A DNA stretch of 64,000 nt from Selaginella moellendorffii (Eukaryota > Streptophyta > Lycopodiopsida > Selaginellales > Selaginellaceae), in the NCBI RefSeq assembly GCF_000143415.4, contig NW_003314283.1, positions 1,292,330-1,356,329 of the forward strand. The letters are read 5' to 3'. The notes under the pieces were generated by a model. It made no database searches. It saw only the letters and a list, made by a program, of their open reading frames with translations, and had not been told where the DNA came from. Shown piece after piece: positions 54,618-64,000 of this stretch (its first letter is position 1; every line of letters starts with the position of its first letter). The translations under genes were made by a program, and so were the position numbers.

Positions 54618-56525
54618 ATGGCCGAGGAGGATGATCTCATCACCATTGTGGACGTGACCGACCCGGACGACCCAAGCTACGCTGACGTCAAGACCCGCCG
54701 CCGCCCACTCACAGATGCCGAGCTCGCCACGCTCAAGCCCATCCTCGAAAAGGTTGGAGCCTACAAGTTCTTCACCATGGAGTTCAACTTCGCCGACGGC
54801 CCGGCCGTGAAGCAGTTCATCGAGAGCGTGGAGCTGGAAGAGTTCAAGAGGACCAAGCAGCGCAAGATCGTCCAGGATGAGATGAAAGGGACCGTGGCTG
54901 GCCGGGAGGTGGTGCTCAATGCGGAGCTCATCGAGAAGGCATTTGGGCTGGTGGACGACGGGGAGAACATATCCAAACCGAAAGGAGAGACTAACGGGCT
55001 CCATGCCTTCTACATCAAACCAAAGTACGTCCATCTCTGCCAGAACTACCGGGGTGTCTATCTCAAGCTCTTCAAGTCCGAGTACTCCTACTTCGTCAAC
55101 ATGGCTCACCAGATCCAGGCCTACTGCTGTGGAGGCCACTCGGAGCGCCAGATAACTCTCACCCAGTACCGAGCGATCGACCTGATGATCCGGGGCAAGC
55201 CCGTCAACTGGAACCGGTACCTCCTCCAGAACTTCCAGGACAAGCTGCGGAAGTACAAAGCCGGGCCTTGTCCTCTCTACTTCGGTGGGACGCTCACGGC
55301 TCTCATCTACAAGGCGCTGCAGGTGGACTACAGCCTCGTCAACAAGCCACTGCTCATCTCGCCGCAGACGCCCGAGAGGATCACTGCAGCGGATGCCGAG
55401 AGGGGGAAGAAGCGCGAGCGGGAGAAGGAGAGGACCAAGGAGCAGCGTCTCATCAAAGACTCTGGTCCGCCCAAGAAGCGGGAAGCCGTGAGGAGGCACG
55501 TCGGGGCCATGACGAGGGCCCAGAGGATGCTCACTGGCGAGAGCCTTCTGGACGAGGAGGAGCCACCCGCGGCATCGGCCAAGCAGCAGCAGGACAGGAA
55601 GAGGAAGCGGCTCAAGCAGCGCGTTAAGTTGGCCAAGAAGCACAAGACGTCGGAGAAGGCATCCGCTGCTCGGGAGCAGTCACCTCCCTACACTCCGGCA
55701 TTCACGATCTCGCCATGCACCACTGGCGGCGAGGAGGAACCGGTCAGCTCGGGGCCGTTTGAGCTCAAGAAGAGGTTCGGCGATACTGGGAAGTCGGGCC
55801 GCGAGATCGTCTTGTCCACCGCCACCGAGAGGCTGTCGAGGCTGTACGCACAGGCGACTGGTTCTCCGCGGGATCTCGACACTCCCCCTCCGGACGACAC
55901 ATTGGCACTCACGGCCTCCAAGGAGCTGTGGTCCAAGTACGATCATCTCTCGAGCCTCCAGCAGGAGTACCAGCTCGAGCACATCGTCTCCAAGCAGATG
56001 CTGGAACAGTCGCTGCAGCGGGTCCAGGAGCTGGAGGACGCGCTCAAGGAGCGAGACCGGAAGGTGACGGAGCTGGAGAGCTCCAAGGCGGTGCTGGAGG
56101 AGAAGCTCTCGTCGCTGGCGACCGGGGATGGCAACCATGTCAGCTACGCGGACGAGGACGCCGCCGCGCAGGGACCGCTCAAAGTCCGCCTCAAAGCTGG
56201 CCAGAAGAAGATGTCCGCGGAGAACTCCCCCGAGGACGAAGCTCCCGCGGTGGCCATGGAGGCGGAGAAAGAGAAGGAGGCGGAGAAAGAGAAAGAGAAA
56301 GAGAAGGAGAAGGAGAAGCCCACCAGCGATGAAGCGGTACCCGAGAACTTGGAGGAGGTGGTGGAGGAGGCCGAGAAAGAGGGCAGCGGCAACGGCAAGG
56401 AATCCAGTGACAAGAGTGACGCCCCGGTGAAAGCGCCGGAGCTGGACACGCAAAAGCTCAAGGCGATCGAAGAACAGGTAGCGGCGGTGGCCAAGGCGCA
56501 GGAGAGCAAGGACGCGGAGGCTTGA
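54618..56525 (+). CDS. Charged protein with an N-terminal transposon-like domain
   Basis: Single-exon frame of 635 residues from ATG (MAEEDDLITIVDVTD). Residues 30-265 form an ordered region: FTMEFNFADGPAVKQFIE, then VAGREVVLNAELIEKAFGLV, YFVNMAHQIQAYCC, YRAIDLMIRGKPVNWNRYLL, and GPCPLYFGGTLTALIYKAL. The order and wording recall the 'putative plant transposon protein' domain (PF20167 type), found in mobile elements and in derived host genes. A basic region (KKREREKERTK, RKRKRLKQRVKLAKK) could be a nuclear signal. Further on comes a coiled coil (about 435-500) and a Glu/Lys-rich tail with a KEKEKEKEKEK run. There are no repeats or target duplications around it. It is possibly a domesticated transposon gene. 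Function is unknown. Confidence 0.6.
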   Translation: MAEEDDLITIVDVTDPDDPSYADVKTRRRPLTDAELATLKPILEKVGAYKFFTMEFNFADGPAVKQFIESVELEEFKRTKQRKIVQDEMKGTVAGREVVLNAELIEKAFGLVDDGENISKPKGETNGLHAFYIKPKYVHLCQNYRGVYLKLFKSEYSYFVNMAHQIQAYCCGGHSERQITLTQYRAIDLMIRGKPVNWNRYLLQNFQDKLRKYKAGPCPLYFGGTLTALIYKALQVDYSLVNKPLLISPQTPERITAADAERGKKREREKERTKEQRLIKDSGPPKKREAVRRHVGAMTRAQRMLTGESLLDEEEPPAASAKQQQDRKRKRLKQRVKLAKKHKTSEKASAAREQSPPYTPAFTISPCTTGGEEEPVSSGPFELKKRFGDTGKSGREIVLSTATERLSRLYAQATGSPRDLDTPPPDDTLALTASKELWSKYDHLSSLQQEYQLEHIVSKQMLEQSLQRVQELEDALKERDRKVTELESSKAVLEEKLSSLATGDGNHVSYADEDAAAQGPLKVRLKAGQKKMSAENSPEDEAPAVAMEAEKEKEAEKEKEKEKEKEKPTSDEAVPENLEEVVEEAEKEGSGNGKESSDKSDAPVKAPELDTQKLKAIEEQVAAVAKAQESKDAEA

Positions 56526-56689
56526 GAGAGTGAGTTCTTTGTTCTTTGTTTCATCACACCATGCATCGTTCTGTGATTTATCATCCATGTTCCTTTTTCC
56601 AGTTAAAGGTTGAGCTTGACAATGTATAAAATGTATGATCATAGTTAAGGTTCTCTGGAGGATCTCAGAAGGATTCGTGGAGTTTCCTT

Positions 56690-57660
56690 GTGGAAACTAT
56701 GTCAGATCTTGCGCGCTCCGATCGATACGCAGAGCTCATCAGATCCGCGACAACCGTCCAGCAACTGAACGCCACCATCTCCTGATCCAGCACTGCAGGA
56801 GGCTTTTGCGATCTCGACTCCGCGCGCCAGGCCTTTGATGCCATCGCCCATCGACAAGACTGCCATTCGTGGGTTATGATAATCACTGCATATACCCAGA
56901 ATGAGCATCTTGAAGCTGCCCAGGCTGTGATTTATGCAATGCCCGAGCAACGCAATGCTTGCGCTCTATGCTCAAACTGGGGATTTGGATGCCGCTGCTA
57001 ATTTGTTGTTTGATTTTATGCCCTCCACTGACGTGGTGGCCTGGAACGCGATGCTCGCAGCATATGCCCAGGGTGGGGATATTCTTAGTGGGAGCACTGC
57101 TTTGACAGCATATGCTCAGGCTGGGAATTTTGATGGAGTGATTGATTTGCTTCACACCATTCCAGTGAGAGATTATGCCAACCTGGATCAAGCGTCAGGA
57201 TGCATTGTGTTTGTGGCTTATTCCCAGCTTAGGCAGCTTGAGCAAGCAAAGGCAGTGTTTGATTCTATGCCCGAGAAAAACGTTGTGCTTTGCACAATGT
57301 GCCTACTCGAATTGCGATAGGTTAGAAGATGCCGAGGCCGTGTTTGTAAATATGCCAGCATCTCAAAATGCAATGTTTGCACCCACCACGGGCATCTCCA
57401 CCAATATACAATTTTGTTTTCCAGTGCTCCAGAAACAAACACGATAACTTGGACTTTTATTATTCTGACATTGAGAACCTTGTATCAAGCTCCAGCGTTG
57501 GACGTTTCATCCTGGAATGCTGTATTAACTGCATATACACAAAGAATTTTTTTTTCGTTGGTGATGACCACAACCCGAGGTGCCTTGGAATATAATGCTA
57601 ACTGTGTGTGCTCAAAATTGTGACTTTAAGATTACAAAATGGCAGGTCTATGGTTGCTTA
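56690..57660 (+). pseudogene. PPR pseudogene, partial copy of the gene at 60342
   Basis: Closely matches 60338-61760, beginning GTCAGATCTTGCGCGCTCCG. It lacks several whole repeats, and carries small indels and stops, so no frame longer than about 130 codons remains. Recognisable pieces include QAGNFDGVIDLLHTIPV and EQAKAVFDSMPEKNVVLC. It lies between the charged gene and a pseudo-copy of the other PPR gene. Confidence 0.88.
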
Positions 57661-57732
57661 TTATGGTTATAGCCCAAGGTTTTTTGTAATATGATGATAA
57701 TGATGAAAAGTAAATGGTTTACAAGTGGCAAA

Positions 57733-58050
57733 TTAAAATAGAAAGCTTTTAGGCAGTGTAAAAATTTCATAATCATGCATGTGGTGGGTCATCGTTATAA
57801 ATCCTATTATCACTTTGTCAAACTCCAAAGAAGCTCCAAAGCAACTGCATTTGCAGTACATTAGTTGCCACGTGGATGTTGGTTTCAAGTGAATTCTTGC
57901 CTCGATCCAAGTCTCGCAAGGCTCGACCACGCGTTCACCGAGTATGTCGGACTTGTTCTTCTTTTGCTCTTGGATTCGAGAGAAACTCCTCGGCACTGTT
58001 GTTCTGGATGAGGATGGATTGGTCGCAGCTAGATTGATCCACTGCAGCAT
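57733..58050 (-). pseudogene. 5' pseudo-copy of the PLS-PPR gene at 51689
   Basis: MLQWINLAATNPSSSR, then SRIQEQKKNKSDIL, copy the first 40 codons of the PPR gene at 53824 almost exactly. The frame is then lost, and only patches (WIEARIH, YCKC) of the first repeat survive. It ends within the first motifs. Confidence 0.88.
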
Positions 58051-58059
58051 TTGCTACTA

Positions 58060-58430
58060 CTATAGAAAATCTTCTAGATCTTCCCAGCTGTGATGGAACA
58101 TAGATATTTCGTCCAGTGCATCAAAAACATTTACACTAAGTTGATCGTAGAAAACTTAGTCTAGAACTATAGAAGAAACATACTCAGAGAAAAGTCCTTG
58201 GTGCCTCTTATTTTCGCAGCTCTCTGGAGACTCTTGTGAGCGTCGAAGATAAATCCTTCTTAGCTGCGGACAAGAGAAATCAATCTATAAACGAGAGAAA
58301 AAACTATAGAAATCTTAAATTTTCTCTCAAAAGCTTCCAGATCTTCCCAGATGATGAAAAAGAACTGCATCAAAAGCATTACACTAGAAAACAAAATCTA
58401 GGAACTATAGAAGCAAAACCTCCTTTAGAG
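58060..58430 (-). repeat. Two copies of the PPR gene leader
   Basis: Both 58060-58205 and 58290-58425 resemble 53840-54010, sharing CAGATCTTCCCAG, GCATCAAAA-CATT-ACACTA and CTATAGAAG. The arrangement means the upstream region of the PPR gene was duplicated twice here. Confidence 0.75.
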
Positions 58431-58588
58431 AAACTCGGTTCACAATAAAGTTACCACGCGTGTTTAAATCTAGACCGTTATTCATAGGGTACAAATATTA
58501 GCCGTCAGATTAAGAACATATTCATTCTATAAGAAGAATGAATTTCAGTGAACAAAGGAGGCGGACCATATCTTATCTCAATCCTCTC

Positions 58589-59047
58589 TCACTCAAGAGC
58601 CATGGAGGAGGATGAGTTCTTCTCGCCAGTAACTTTGAAATCGTAGTTGACACGCCCTGTGTTTGTAGACCAGACTGGACGATACAAGACCACATTTCCA
58701 TCGTCCTGAACTCTCAAGGTGTTGCCTCCACTTCTATCAGTACCACTTGCCCAAAGTGCGCGCCTATTGCCATCGTATACAACCAGGTTTCCATCGGGTT
58801 GGAGGGTGAGGTAGCAATTCCTCCCGCTCCCGCCTGTGTTGCTTGCCCAGATAGGATTGAAATCCCCCTGGCCTCCATACAGCACCAAGTTGCAATCCCT
58901 CTGCATTCGCAGCGAGACGTAGCCACTTTGGGAGCGAAGCTCGTCACCTTGGTAGAGGGTTTCTCCAGAACCCAGTGTATCTCTCGCGCTGCACACGGTA
59001 AGCAAGGCAAGAGCAAGGAAATAGTAGAAGATCAAAAGCTTCGCCAT
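58589..59047 (-). CDS. GNA-type mannose-binding lectin, secreted
   Basis: 152 residues from MAKLLIFYYFLALALL. This start is preferred over one 21 codons upstream, because that one lies upstream of the TATA box at 59093-59100. A signal peptide of about 23 residues is followed by one bulb-type lectin domain (about 25-135). All three mannose-binding motifs QxDxNxVxY are kept: QRDCNLVLY, QPDGNLVVY and QDDGNVVLY. A cysteine pair (in RDCN and RNC) is in place for the family's disulfide. Such lectins sit in the apoplast or vacuole, and bind high-mannose glycans of microbes, insects or self proteins in defence. The C-terminal tail (KVTGEKNSSSSMALE) is short, with no kinase domain attached. There is no intron. 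Confidence 0.93.
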   Translation of the reverse strand: MAKLLIFYYFLALALLTVCSARDTLGSGETLYQGDELRSQSGYVSLRMQRDCNLVLYGGQGDFNPIWASNTGGSGRNCYLTLQPDGNLVVYDGNRRALWASGTDRSGGNTLRVQDDGNVVLYRPVWSTNTGRVNYDFKVTGEKNSSSSMALE

Positions 59048-59092
59048 AGCTAGGAAGTAGAGAGCACTGTTTCTTGGTGGCTTGACGAGCAT

Positions 59093-59100
59093 CTTATATA
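59093..59100 (-). promoter_or_regulatory. TATA box of the lectin gene
   Basis: TATATAAG on the minus strand. It is 46 bases before the chosen ATG, so transcription starting about 30 bases downstream would put the ATG about 16-20 bases into the transcript. Confidence 0.6.
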
Positions 59101-60341
59101 GCAAAGGCATAAAAAACGTTGTTCAGCTGTGTCTATCACTGCAAGAAAGCTTCAACAGTGTATATGTACCATGCTTTGGACCACCACGTTTAAACAACTC
59201 TTTAGCTGCTTCAGTTCACCTATCATATCTTGGACCACGTTGCTAGCCTTCAACTTTTTTTCTGTAGTTGTGGCCAAGATAAAGTAGAGCGTTTTGGCTG
59301 CAAGTTCAAGGCTTTTTTGCAGCATGGTCATGATGACATCAGTTCCCTTGCCTCCTTCAAGTACCAGATCCACTGAGAAGAACGATCAAGCACCAGTAGT
59401 GTTGGATCTCTTCACAAGCAAACCCGGCTGAACACAACAACATTGCATCTTCCCAGTTGCAACAATATCAAGATCATGCAAATTAAATTCAGGAGTGAGC
59501 TTATAGTTCAAATCATTTAGAAGGATTGAGTGGAGTGAGAGGAGGTTAAGAGTTTTGTTTTCTATTATGATGGTCAAGCCTTGCTTCTTACTACTCCTCT
59601 ACTCAGACCATCACCACTTGCATGATAAAGGGACAGATTCTAAATAATTTTCTGTTTACAAATTACAAAAGGTGGCTAATATAATTAATTAAATTAAGGT
59701 AAAACCTAATCTTTACACTAAATTTTCCAACAAGCTATAGGACCCACATGGATTACTGATCATCACATCAAGCATATGAAAGTAATACTATCCTCAACTT
59801 CCAAGGACATTAAGACTGTGCAAAAGTGGTGAAAGTATTCTTACGATGAATATTACTGAAAAATATTTTACTGATTAGATCTTTTTATTGTTAGGGAGGC
59901 CGTGAGCCACTCTCTTCCATGCTCCCAGCAAGCCAAATCCTCCAGATGTGATCCCAAATCTCTCCCCTCGCAAAGATCCTTGACGCCAAACCTTACCGTA
60001 ATCAAGAGACCAATTATGTTTATCTATACAAGACCATTAATATGTTTATTAAATTATCAATCAACAATGTTGGTGCCTACACACAAAACAGATGTATGTG
60101 CTCTCCTCACTCACCTGAGACAAAAGAATGTAAACAACAGAGGGAGCAAAGTTGATGACAAGTATAGCAGCTGGAGGATTTGCTTGAACAATGCCAATCT
60201 CTGCCTTGCAAGCTCCCAATTGTGAAAAGCTCTACACCAAGGAGATGAGGCAAGTCGAGGACGAGCTTAAAAGTTGGAACAGTAGATTTTTTATCTTGGG
60301 GCTTTATTCATTCCACTTTGAGAAACTCGCCTGGAGTTTCT
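59101..60341. other. Spacer between lectin and PPR genes
   Basis: 1.2 kb. A minus-strand frame at 59152-59373 and another at 59386-59577 have no motif that I recognise, and I do not call them genes. The part at 59620-59890 is AT-rich. I see no RNA gene. Confidence 0.45.
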
Positions 60342-62117
60342 ATGTCAGATCTTTTTGCACGCTCCGATCGATATGCAGAGCTCATCAAATTCGCAACCAC
60401 AGTACAACAACTCCAGCAACTTCACGCTGACATTCTCTGCAACCCAGCGGGATATACAGTGCACACCAGCAATCTCCTGATCCAGCACTGCAGCATGCTT
60501 GGCGATCTCGACTCTGCGCGCCAGGCCTTTGATGCCATCGCCCATCGGCGAGATTGCTACTCGTGGGTCATGATGATCACTGCATATACCCAGAATGGGC
60601 ATCTTGAAGCTGCTCAGGCTGTGATTTATGCAATGCCGGATTGTAATCTTGTGGGATCAAATGCAATGCTTGCGCTCTATGCGCAAACAGGGGATTTGGA
60701 CGCCGCCCTGGATCTCTTTGATGCCATGCCTGTAAGAACCCTAATTTCCTGGACTTCCATTCTTGCAGCATATGCCCGTGTCGGGCATCTTGATGACGCA
60801 ACGCGTACGTTTTATTCAATGCCCGAATGGAATCTTGTTGCATATACGGCTATTATAAGAGCATATTTCCAGCTTGGGTATCTAGATGGTGCTAAAGCCG
60901 TGTTTGATTCCATGCCCTCCAAAGACGTGGTGGCCTGGAACTCGATGCTCGCAGCATATGCCCAGAGTGGGGATAATCTTAGTGCCTGCCGTGTTTTCTA
61001 TGCCATGCCAGAGTGGAATTTTATCTCTTGGAACACTGCTTTGACAGCATATGCTCAAGCTGGGAATTTTGATAGAGTGATTGATTTGTTTCACACAATT
61101 CCAGTGAGGAGTCAGCTCTCTTACAATGCTCTTCTCTATGCGTATGTGCAGAAAGGAGACTTCTCAAACGCGAATCAAACGTTTGAGATTATGCCAACCT
61201 GGGATCAAGCGTCAGGATGCATCATGCTTGTGGCATATTCCCATCTCGGGCATCTTGAGCAAGCGAAGGCAGTGTTTGATTCTATGCCCGAGAAAAACAT
61301 TGTACTTTGCACAAGTCTCTTGTGTGCCTACTCAAATGGCGATAGGCTAGAAGATGCCGAGGCCGTGTTTGTGAATATGCCCAGACACGACATTGCATCT
61401 CAAAATGCAATGCTGGCAGCATATGCCCGACACGGGCATCTTTACAAAGTAGCAAGTTTGTTTTCCTGTGCTGTGGAAACAAACACTATAACTTGGACAA
61501 CTCTGATTTCTGCTTATATAACACATGGCTTTATTAGTCTGGCCTGGAGAACCTTGTATCAAGCTCCAGAGTTGGACGTTTCATCCTGGAATGCTGTATT
61601 AACTGCATATACACAAAGAAATCTTTTGCGTGGAGCGATAGGAGTGATGACCACAATGCCTTCCATGAACGAGGTGTCTTGGAATATCATGCTAACTGCA
61701 TATGCTCAAGTTTGCGACTTTAAGAGTTTAATAGCTCTATTCTACAAAATGGCAGTGGAGGGAGCAGTAGTAACAGATTCTACCTTCTTGTGCGTTATCA
61801 TTGGGTGCAGTAGAGCAGGAGTTGTAAGCACTGGATTGAAACACTTTCGTTCTATGGTTGCTGACTATGGTTTTAACCCAGAGATCCAACACTACTGCTG
61901 CTTGATTGATCTTCTTGGTAGATCTGGGTACTTGAAAGAGGCAAGGGAACTGATTCTCAATATGCCCTTTGTACCAGATGATATCAGTTGGAAGTGCCTC
62001 CTTGCAGCTTGTAGATGTCACCATGACCAAGAAGGTGCCACTTTTGCTGCAAAAAGAGCCTTGAACTTGCAGCCAAGACGCTCTGCACCATACCTCCTCT
62101 TGGCCACAAGCTACTAG
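60342..62117 (+). CDS. PPR protein with 31-residue motifs, second gene
   Basis: Single-exon frame of 591 residues starting at ATG (MSDLFARSDRYAEL); the frame upstream has no ATG. About 12 to 14 short motifs follow, many of 31 residues, such as DVVAWNSMLAAYAQSGDNLSA and NEVSWNIMLTAYAQVC. The C-terminal part has the P, L and S-like motif order and a truncated E-like end (GATFAAKRALNLQPRRSAPYLLLAT). No DYW domain is present. It is presumably an organelle RNA-binding protein. The N-terminus is short, so targeting is less clear than in the other PPR genes. A partial, decayed copy lies at 56690. Confidence 0.87.
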   Translation: MSDLFARSDRYAELIKFATTVQQLQQLHADILCNPAGYTVHTSNLLIQHCSMLGDLDSARQAFDAIAHRRDCYSWVMMITAYTQNGHLEAAQAVIYAMPDCNLVGSNAMLALYAQTGDLDAALDLFDAMPVRTLISWTSILAAYARVGHLDDATRTFYSMPEWNLVAYTAIIRAYFQLGYLDGAKAVFDSMPSKDVVAWNSMLAAYAQSGDNLSACRVFYAMPEWNFISWNTALTAYAQAGNFDRVIDLFHTIPVRSQLSYNALLYAYVQKGDFSNANQTFEIMPTWDQASGCIMLVAYSHLGHLEQAKAVFDSMPEKNIVLCTSLLCAYSNGDRLEDAEAVFVNMPRHDIASQNAMLAAYARHGHLYKVASLFSCAVETNTITWTTLISAYITHGFISLAWRTLYQAPELDVSSWNAVLTAYTQRNLLRGAIGVMTTMPSMNEVSWNIMLTAYAQVCDFKSLIALFYKMAVEGAVVTDSTFLCVIIGCSRAGVVSTGLKHFRSMVADYGFNPEIQHYCCLIDLLGRSGYLKEARELILNMPFVPDDISWKCLLAACRCHHDQEGATFAAKRALNLQPRRSAPYLLLATSY

Positions 62118-62693
62118 GCTATTTAAATTGTTGAAAATCTTCTAAATTACTTCTAAATTTTGTATAGCAAAATAAGAAATTGAGAAGGATTGTGGTTCAA
62201 AAAACTTTTAAAGGCATAGAAAGGCTTGACAATATGGAACTTGTGTCATGTTGTATTTAAACTATATATGACAACTTGATCTTGAAGAATTTTGGAATAA
62301 ACATGGTTTAAAAAATTAAAACCCTAAACCCGGACATATTCTTTCCGTATTTCTCGCATATCCCCTGTGTACGGTAGAATTTAATTTTCCCACCCACCGC
62401 AGAAACATAAAACCTCACCGACCCGTGGCCTTCGCCAACCCCAGGCTGCCACGTGGCGATTTGAACGCTGTGAAAGAGTCCCTGGGGTTTTTGGAGAGCA
62501 AACAAGAACACACCGGAGCATCGCAGCGCTCGCAAGATCTTCATTCTCTCTCTCGATTCATCGTCCTGCAGGGTGAGTGGTAAATTCTTGGACTGAAATC
62601 TCGGGGATTTTGGCGCTGGAAGCAGGCATGGTGCCAAGAATCGTCGCCTAGGGATCCATCGCGCCGCGCCATCGACCGATCCCCTCCATCCCC
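62118..62693 (+). promoter_or_regulatory. Spacer with telo-box-like motif before SPC12
   Basis: AAACCCTAAACCC at 62319-62331 is a telo box with an extra half-repeat. The remaining part looks like the leader of SPC12; no gene is seen in it. Confidence 0.4.
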
Positions 62694-62999
62694 ATGGACT
62701 GGAAAGATCCGCGGCTCACCGAGCAGATATTGCAGTACACGCTCATCTCCTCGGCGCTCATCGCGATCGCCGCGGGCTACCTCACCGCCTCGCTCAAGAC
62801 GATGTTCCTCGTCTATGGCGGCTGCGTGTTCGTGACGCTGCTCGTCATCGTCCCCGACTGGCCCTACTTCTGCCGCCATCCCCGCGAGTGGATGACTCCA
62901 AAGAGGGCCGACGCTCCGTTCCACCACCAGCAGCAGCGATCATCGCCGGGCCTGGAATCCATCCGAGAATCGGCGCTGGATGCCAGCAAGAGAGATTGA
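62694..62999 (+). CDS. SPCS1: Signal peptidase complex subunit 1 (SPC12)
   Basis: Single-exon frame of 101 residues. MDWKDPRLTEQILQYTLISS opens with the family's cytosolic stretch. Two membrane segments follow (about 17-35 and 40-58), separated by a short hairpin ASLKTM, then PDWPYFCRHPREWM, the conserved end of the domain. SPC12 is a non-catalytic subunit of the ER signal peptidase. In yeast and animals it shields membrane segments from cleavage. The C-terminal tail (about 72-101) is variable in the family. There is no intron. Confidence 0.9.
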   Translation: MDWKDPRLTEQILQYTLISSALIAIAAGYLTASLKTMFLVYGGCVFVTLLVIVPDWPYFCRHPREWMTPKRADAPFHHQQQRSSPGLESIRESALDASKRD

Positions 63000-63022
63000 T
63001 TGATCGACGCTTTCCTCCTCTC

Positions 63023-63027
<5 letters not shown>

Positions 63028-63054
<27 letters not shown>
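63028..63054 (+). repeat. CT dinucleotide run
   Basis: About 13 CT units downstream of the SPC12 stop, a simple repeat. Confidence 0.95.
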
Positions 63055-63282
63055 AGAGCTTTCTAATCCGATCCTGGCAAGAATAATCACCAAGAAGGAT
63101 TCGATTTCTCTTCGTCTTCTCGGGGATTTCTCCTCCCCCCTCCTCCCAGCGCTCCAGATTCATTGATTTCTTCGCCCCAGTACCAGCGCATCGTTGTTCT
63201 CTTTTAATGCTTGGCAGCCTTTCGCTCTGGTGGCCACTACCTGACATAAATTCAATGGAACCTTTTTTTATTTTTCTTTGTG

Positions 63283-63325
63283 AACGTTAGAACCCTAGAA
63301 ATGCGAAAGAGGAAGAACCCTAAAT
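63283..63325 (+). promoter_or_regulatory. Two telo-box-like motifs before the cofactor E gene
   Basis: AGAACCCTAG and AGAACCCTAAAT lie about 10-50 bases before the start codon. Same comment as for the DSS1 promoter: a frequent plant leader motif, no direct proof of use. Confidence 0.4.
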
Positions 63326-63335
63326 TTCGTTGGCT

Positions 63336-64000
63336 ATGGCGGAGGAGGAAGAAGGCGCGGGCTTCCACCTAGGGCAGCGCGTCCGGAGCGCGAGAGAGGC
63401 GCAGCAGCTCGGCACGGTGAGGTATGTCGGGCCAGTGGAGGGCTACGACGGGGTCTGGATTGGAGTGGATTGGGACAGCGGACAATCTCGCCACGACGGC
63501 TCCGTCAAAGGCGTTCGCTACTTCACCGCCAGCGGCGAGAAGTCGGGATCGCTCGTGAGGCCTTCGAATCTCAGCGCTGGGTGGAGTTTGCTCGAAGCTC
63601 TTGTCTCTAGGTACAAGATCAGCATGAGCAAAGACGATGCAGGTACTACATTTTCTTTTCTTTCTTTGCCAAGTGTGAACTGTGTGTGTTCTTCGTGGTG
63701 GCAGAGGATATGTATCTCATGTCTGTGAGGCAGAGAAAAGTTGCTGTGGAGCTCGTTGGGCAGAGCAAAGTGGAAGAGAAGCAAAAGAAGCTCAACGAGC
63801 TCCGCGCCGCATCGCTAGTCTTTGCCGGTGTTTCGTCACTCGGACCACCTGGAGAGATATCTTCTTCTGCTCCAAGTATGTCTTTTTGGCTTGCTTTCTT
63901 TCTTATCTGACAGTTTCATTGGGGTTGTTATCATGTCAGATATTGAAGAACTCGACTTGACGGGGAATCTGATCTCCGACTGGAACGTGAGTATTTAGCT
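63336..64000 (+). CDS. TBCE: Tubulin-folding cofactor E (partial, 5' end)
   Basis: Three exons (63336-63642, 63705-63875, 63940-63986), each ending at a GT donor, give about 175 residues before the window ends. The start is ATG (MAEEEEGAGFHLGQRV). A CAP-Gly domain occupies about residues 8-85: RVRSAREAQQLGTVRYVG, then GVWIGVDWDSG and GVRYFTASGEKSGSLVRPSN. The canonical GKNDG glycine motif appears as SRHDGSVKG. The first leucine-rich repeat begins IEELDLTGNLISDWN. CAP-Gly plus LRR is the layout of cofactor E (PFIFFERLING in Arabidopsis), which with cofactors C and D assembles alpha-beta tubulin dimers in the cytosol. The rest of the LRRs and the ubiquitin-like end lie beyond the window. Confidence 0.9.

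Noticed and set aside
54372-56642. Long open frames on the minus strand over the charged gene (423 and 320 codons)
   Set aside because: GC-rich coding DNA opens the opposite strand. Their proteins have no family resemblance, and the plus-strand frame is longer with ordered motifs.
59152-59577. Two minus-strand frames downstream of the lectin promoter
   Set aside because: No recognisable domain, no clear start context, and not joined by plausible splice sites.

Overview
This window is nuclear DNA from a land plant. The best fit is a lycophyte close to Selaginella moellendorffii. Evidence: plant-only families (ALOG/LSH, Alfin1-like PHD, SHORT-ROOT-type GRAS, chloroplast DEG1, ACD11-like, PLS-type PPR proteins), very short introns of mostly 45-125 bases, tight gene spacing with many divergent pairs, and PPR genes without introns. 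The species is inferred; no organelle or rDNA marker is present.

Left arm, 1-20.6 kb, gene-dense. A decayed kinase-like pseudogene is followed by tRNA-Gly, a helical-domain pseudokinase, a serine-rich tandem-repeat protein, a small secreted cysteine protein, a 16-motif PPR protein, a Lys/Glu-repeat protein with a duplicated leader intron, a bHLH factor, tRNA-Thr, the thylakoid protease DEG1, tRNA-Glu, an Alfin1-like PHD protein, a steroid 5-alpha-reductase-like enzyme, the proteasome/TREX-2 acidic protein DSS1, and an ALOG transcription factor.

Middle, 20.6-36 kb, AT-rich and gene-poor. I recognise no intact host gene. It is a graveyard of small LTR elements with initiator-Met primer sites. 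One family carries a 5S rRNA-like segment in its ~195-base LTRs, which is the hallmark of Cassandra TRIM elements. A second TRIM-like family has clear PBS and polypurine tracts. There are also remnants of Ty3/gypsy gag, reverse transcriptase, integrase and RNase H, one of them split by a solo LTR.

Right arm, 36-64 kb, gene-dense. It holds a glutaredoxin-like protein, an ACD11-type lipid-transfer protein, THO2 (~6.9 kb, many tiny introns), a 5' pseudo-copy of CTU2, a Crinkler/RHS-like P-loop NTPase, intact CTU2, a SHORT-ROOT-like GRAS factor, the GTPase ARL8, a PLS-PPR protein, an unusual charged protein possibly derived from a transposon, two PPR pseudogenes that are partial copies of neighbouring PPR genes, a GNA-type lectin, a second 31-residue-repeat PPR protein, signal peptidase subunit SPC12, and the start of tubulin-folding cofactor E.

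The genes do not form a single pathway. Themes are RNA metabolism (PPRs, THO2, CTU2, tRNAs), transcription factors (bHLH, PHD, ALOG, GRAS) and defence- or cell-death-like families (pseudokinase, ACD11, lectin, Crinkler-like NTPase). The most interesting structural signals are the 5S-bearing TRIMs, two independent tandem duplications of exon-intron units, and the duplicated CTU2 and PPR blocks.
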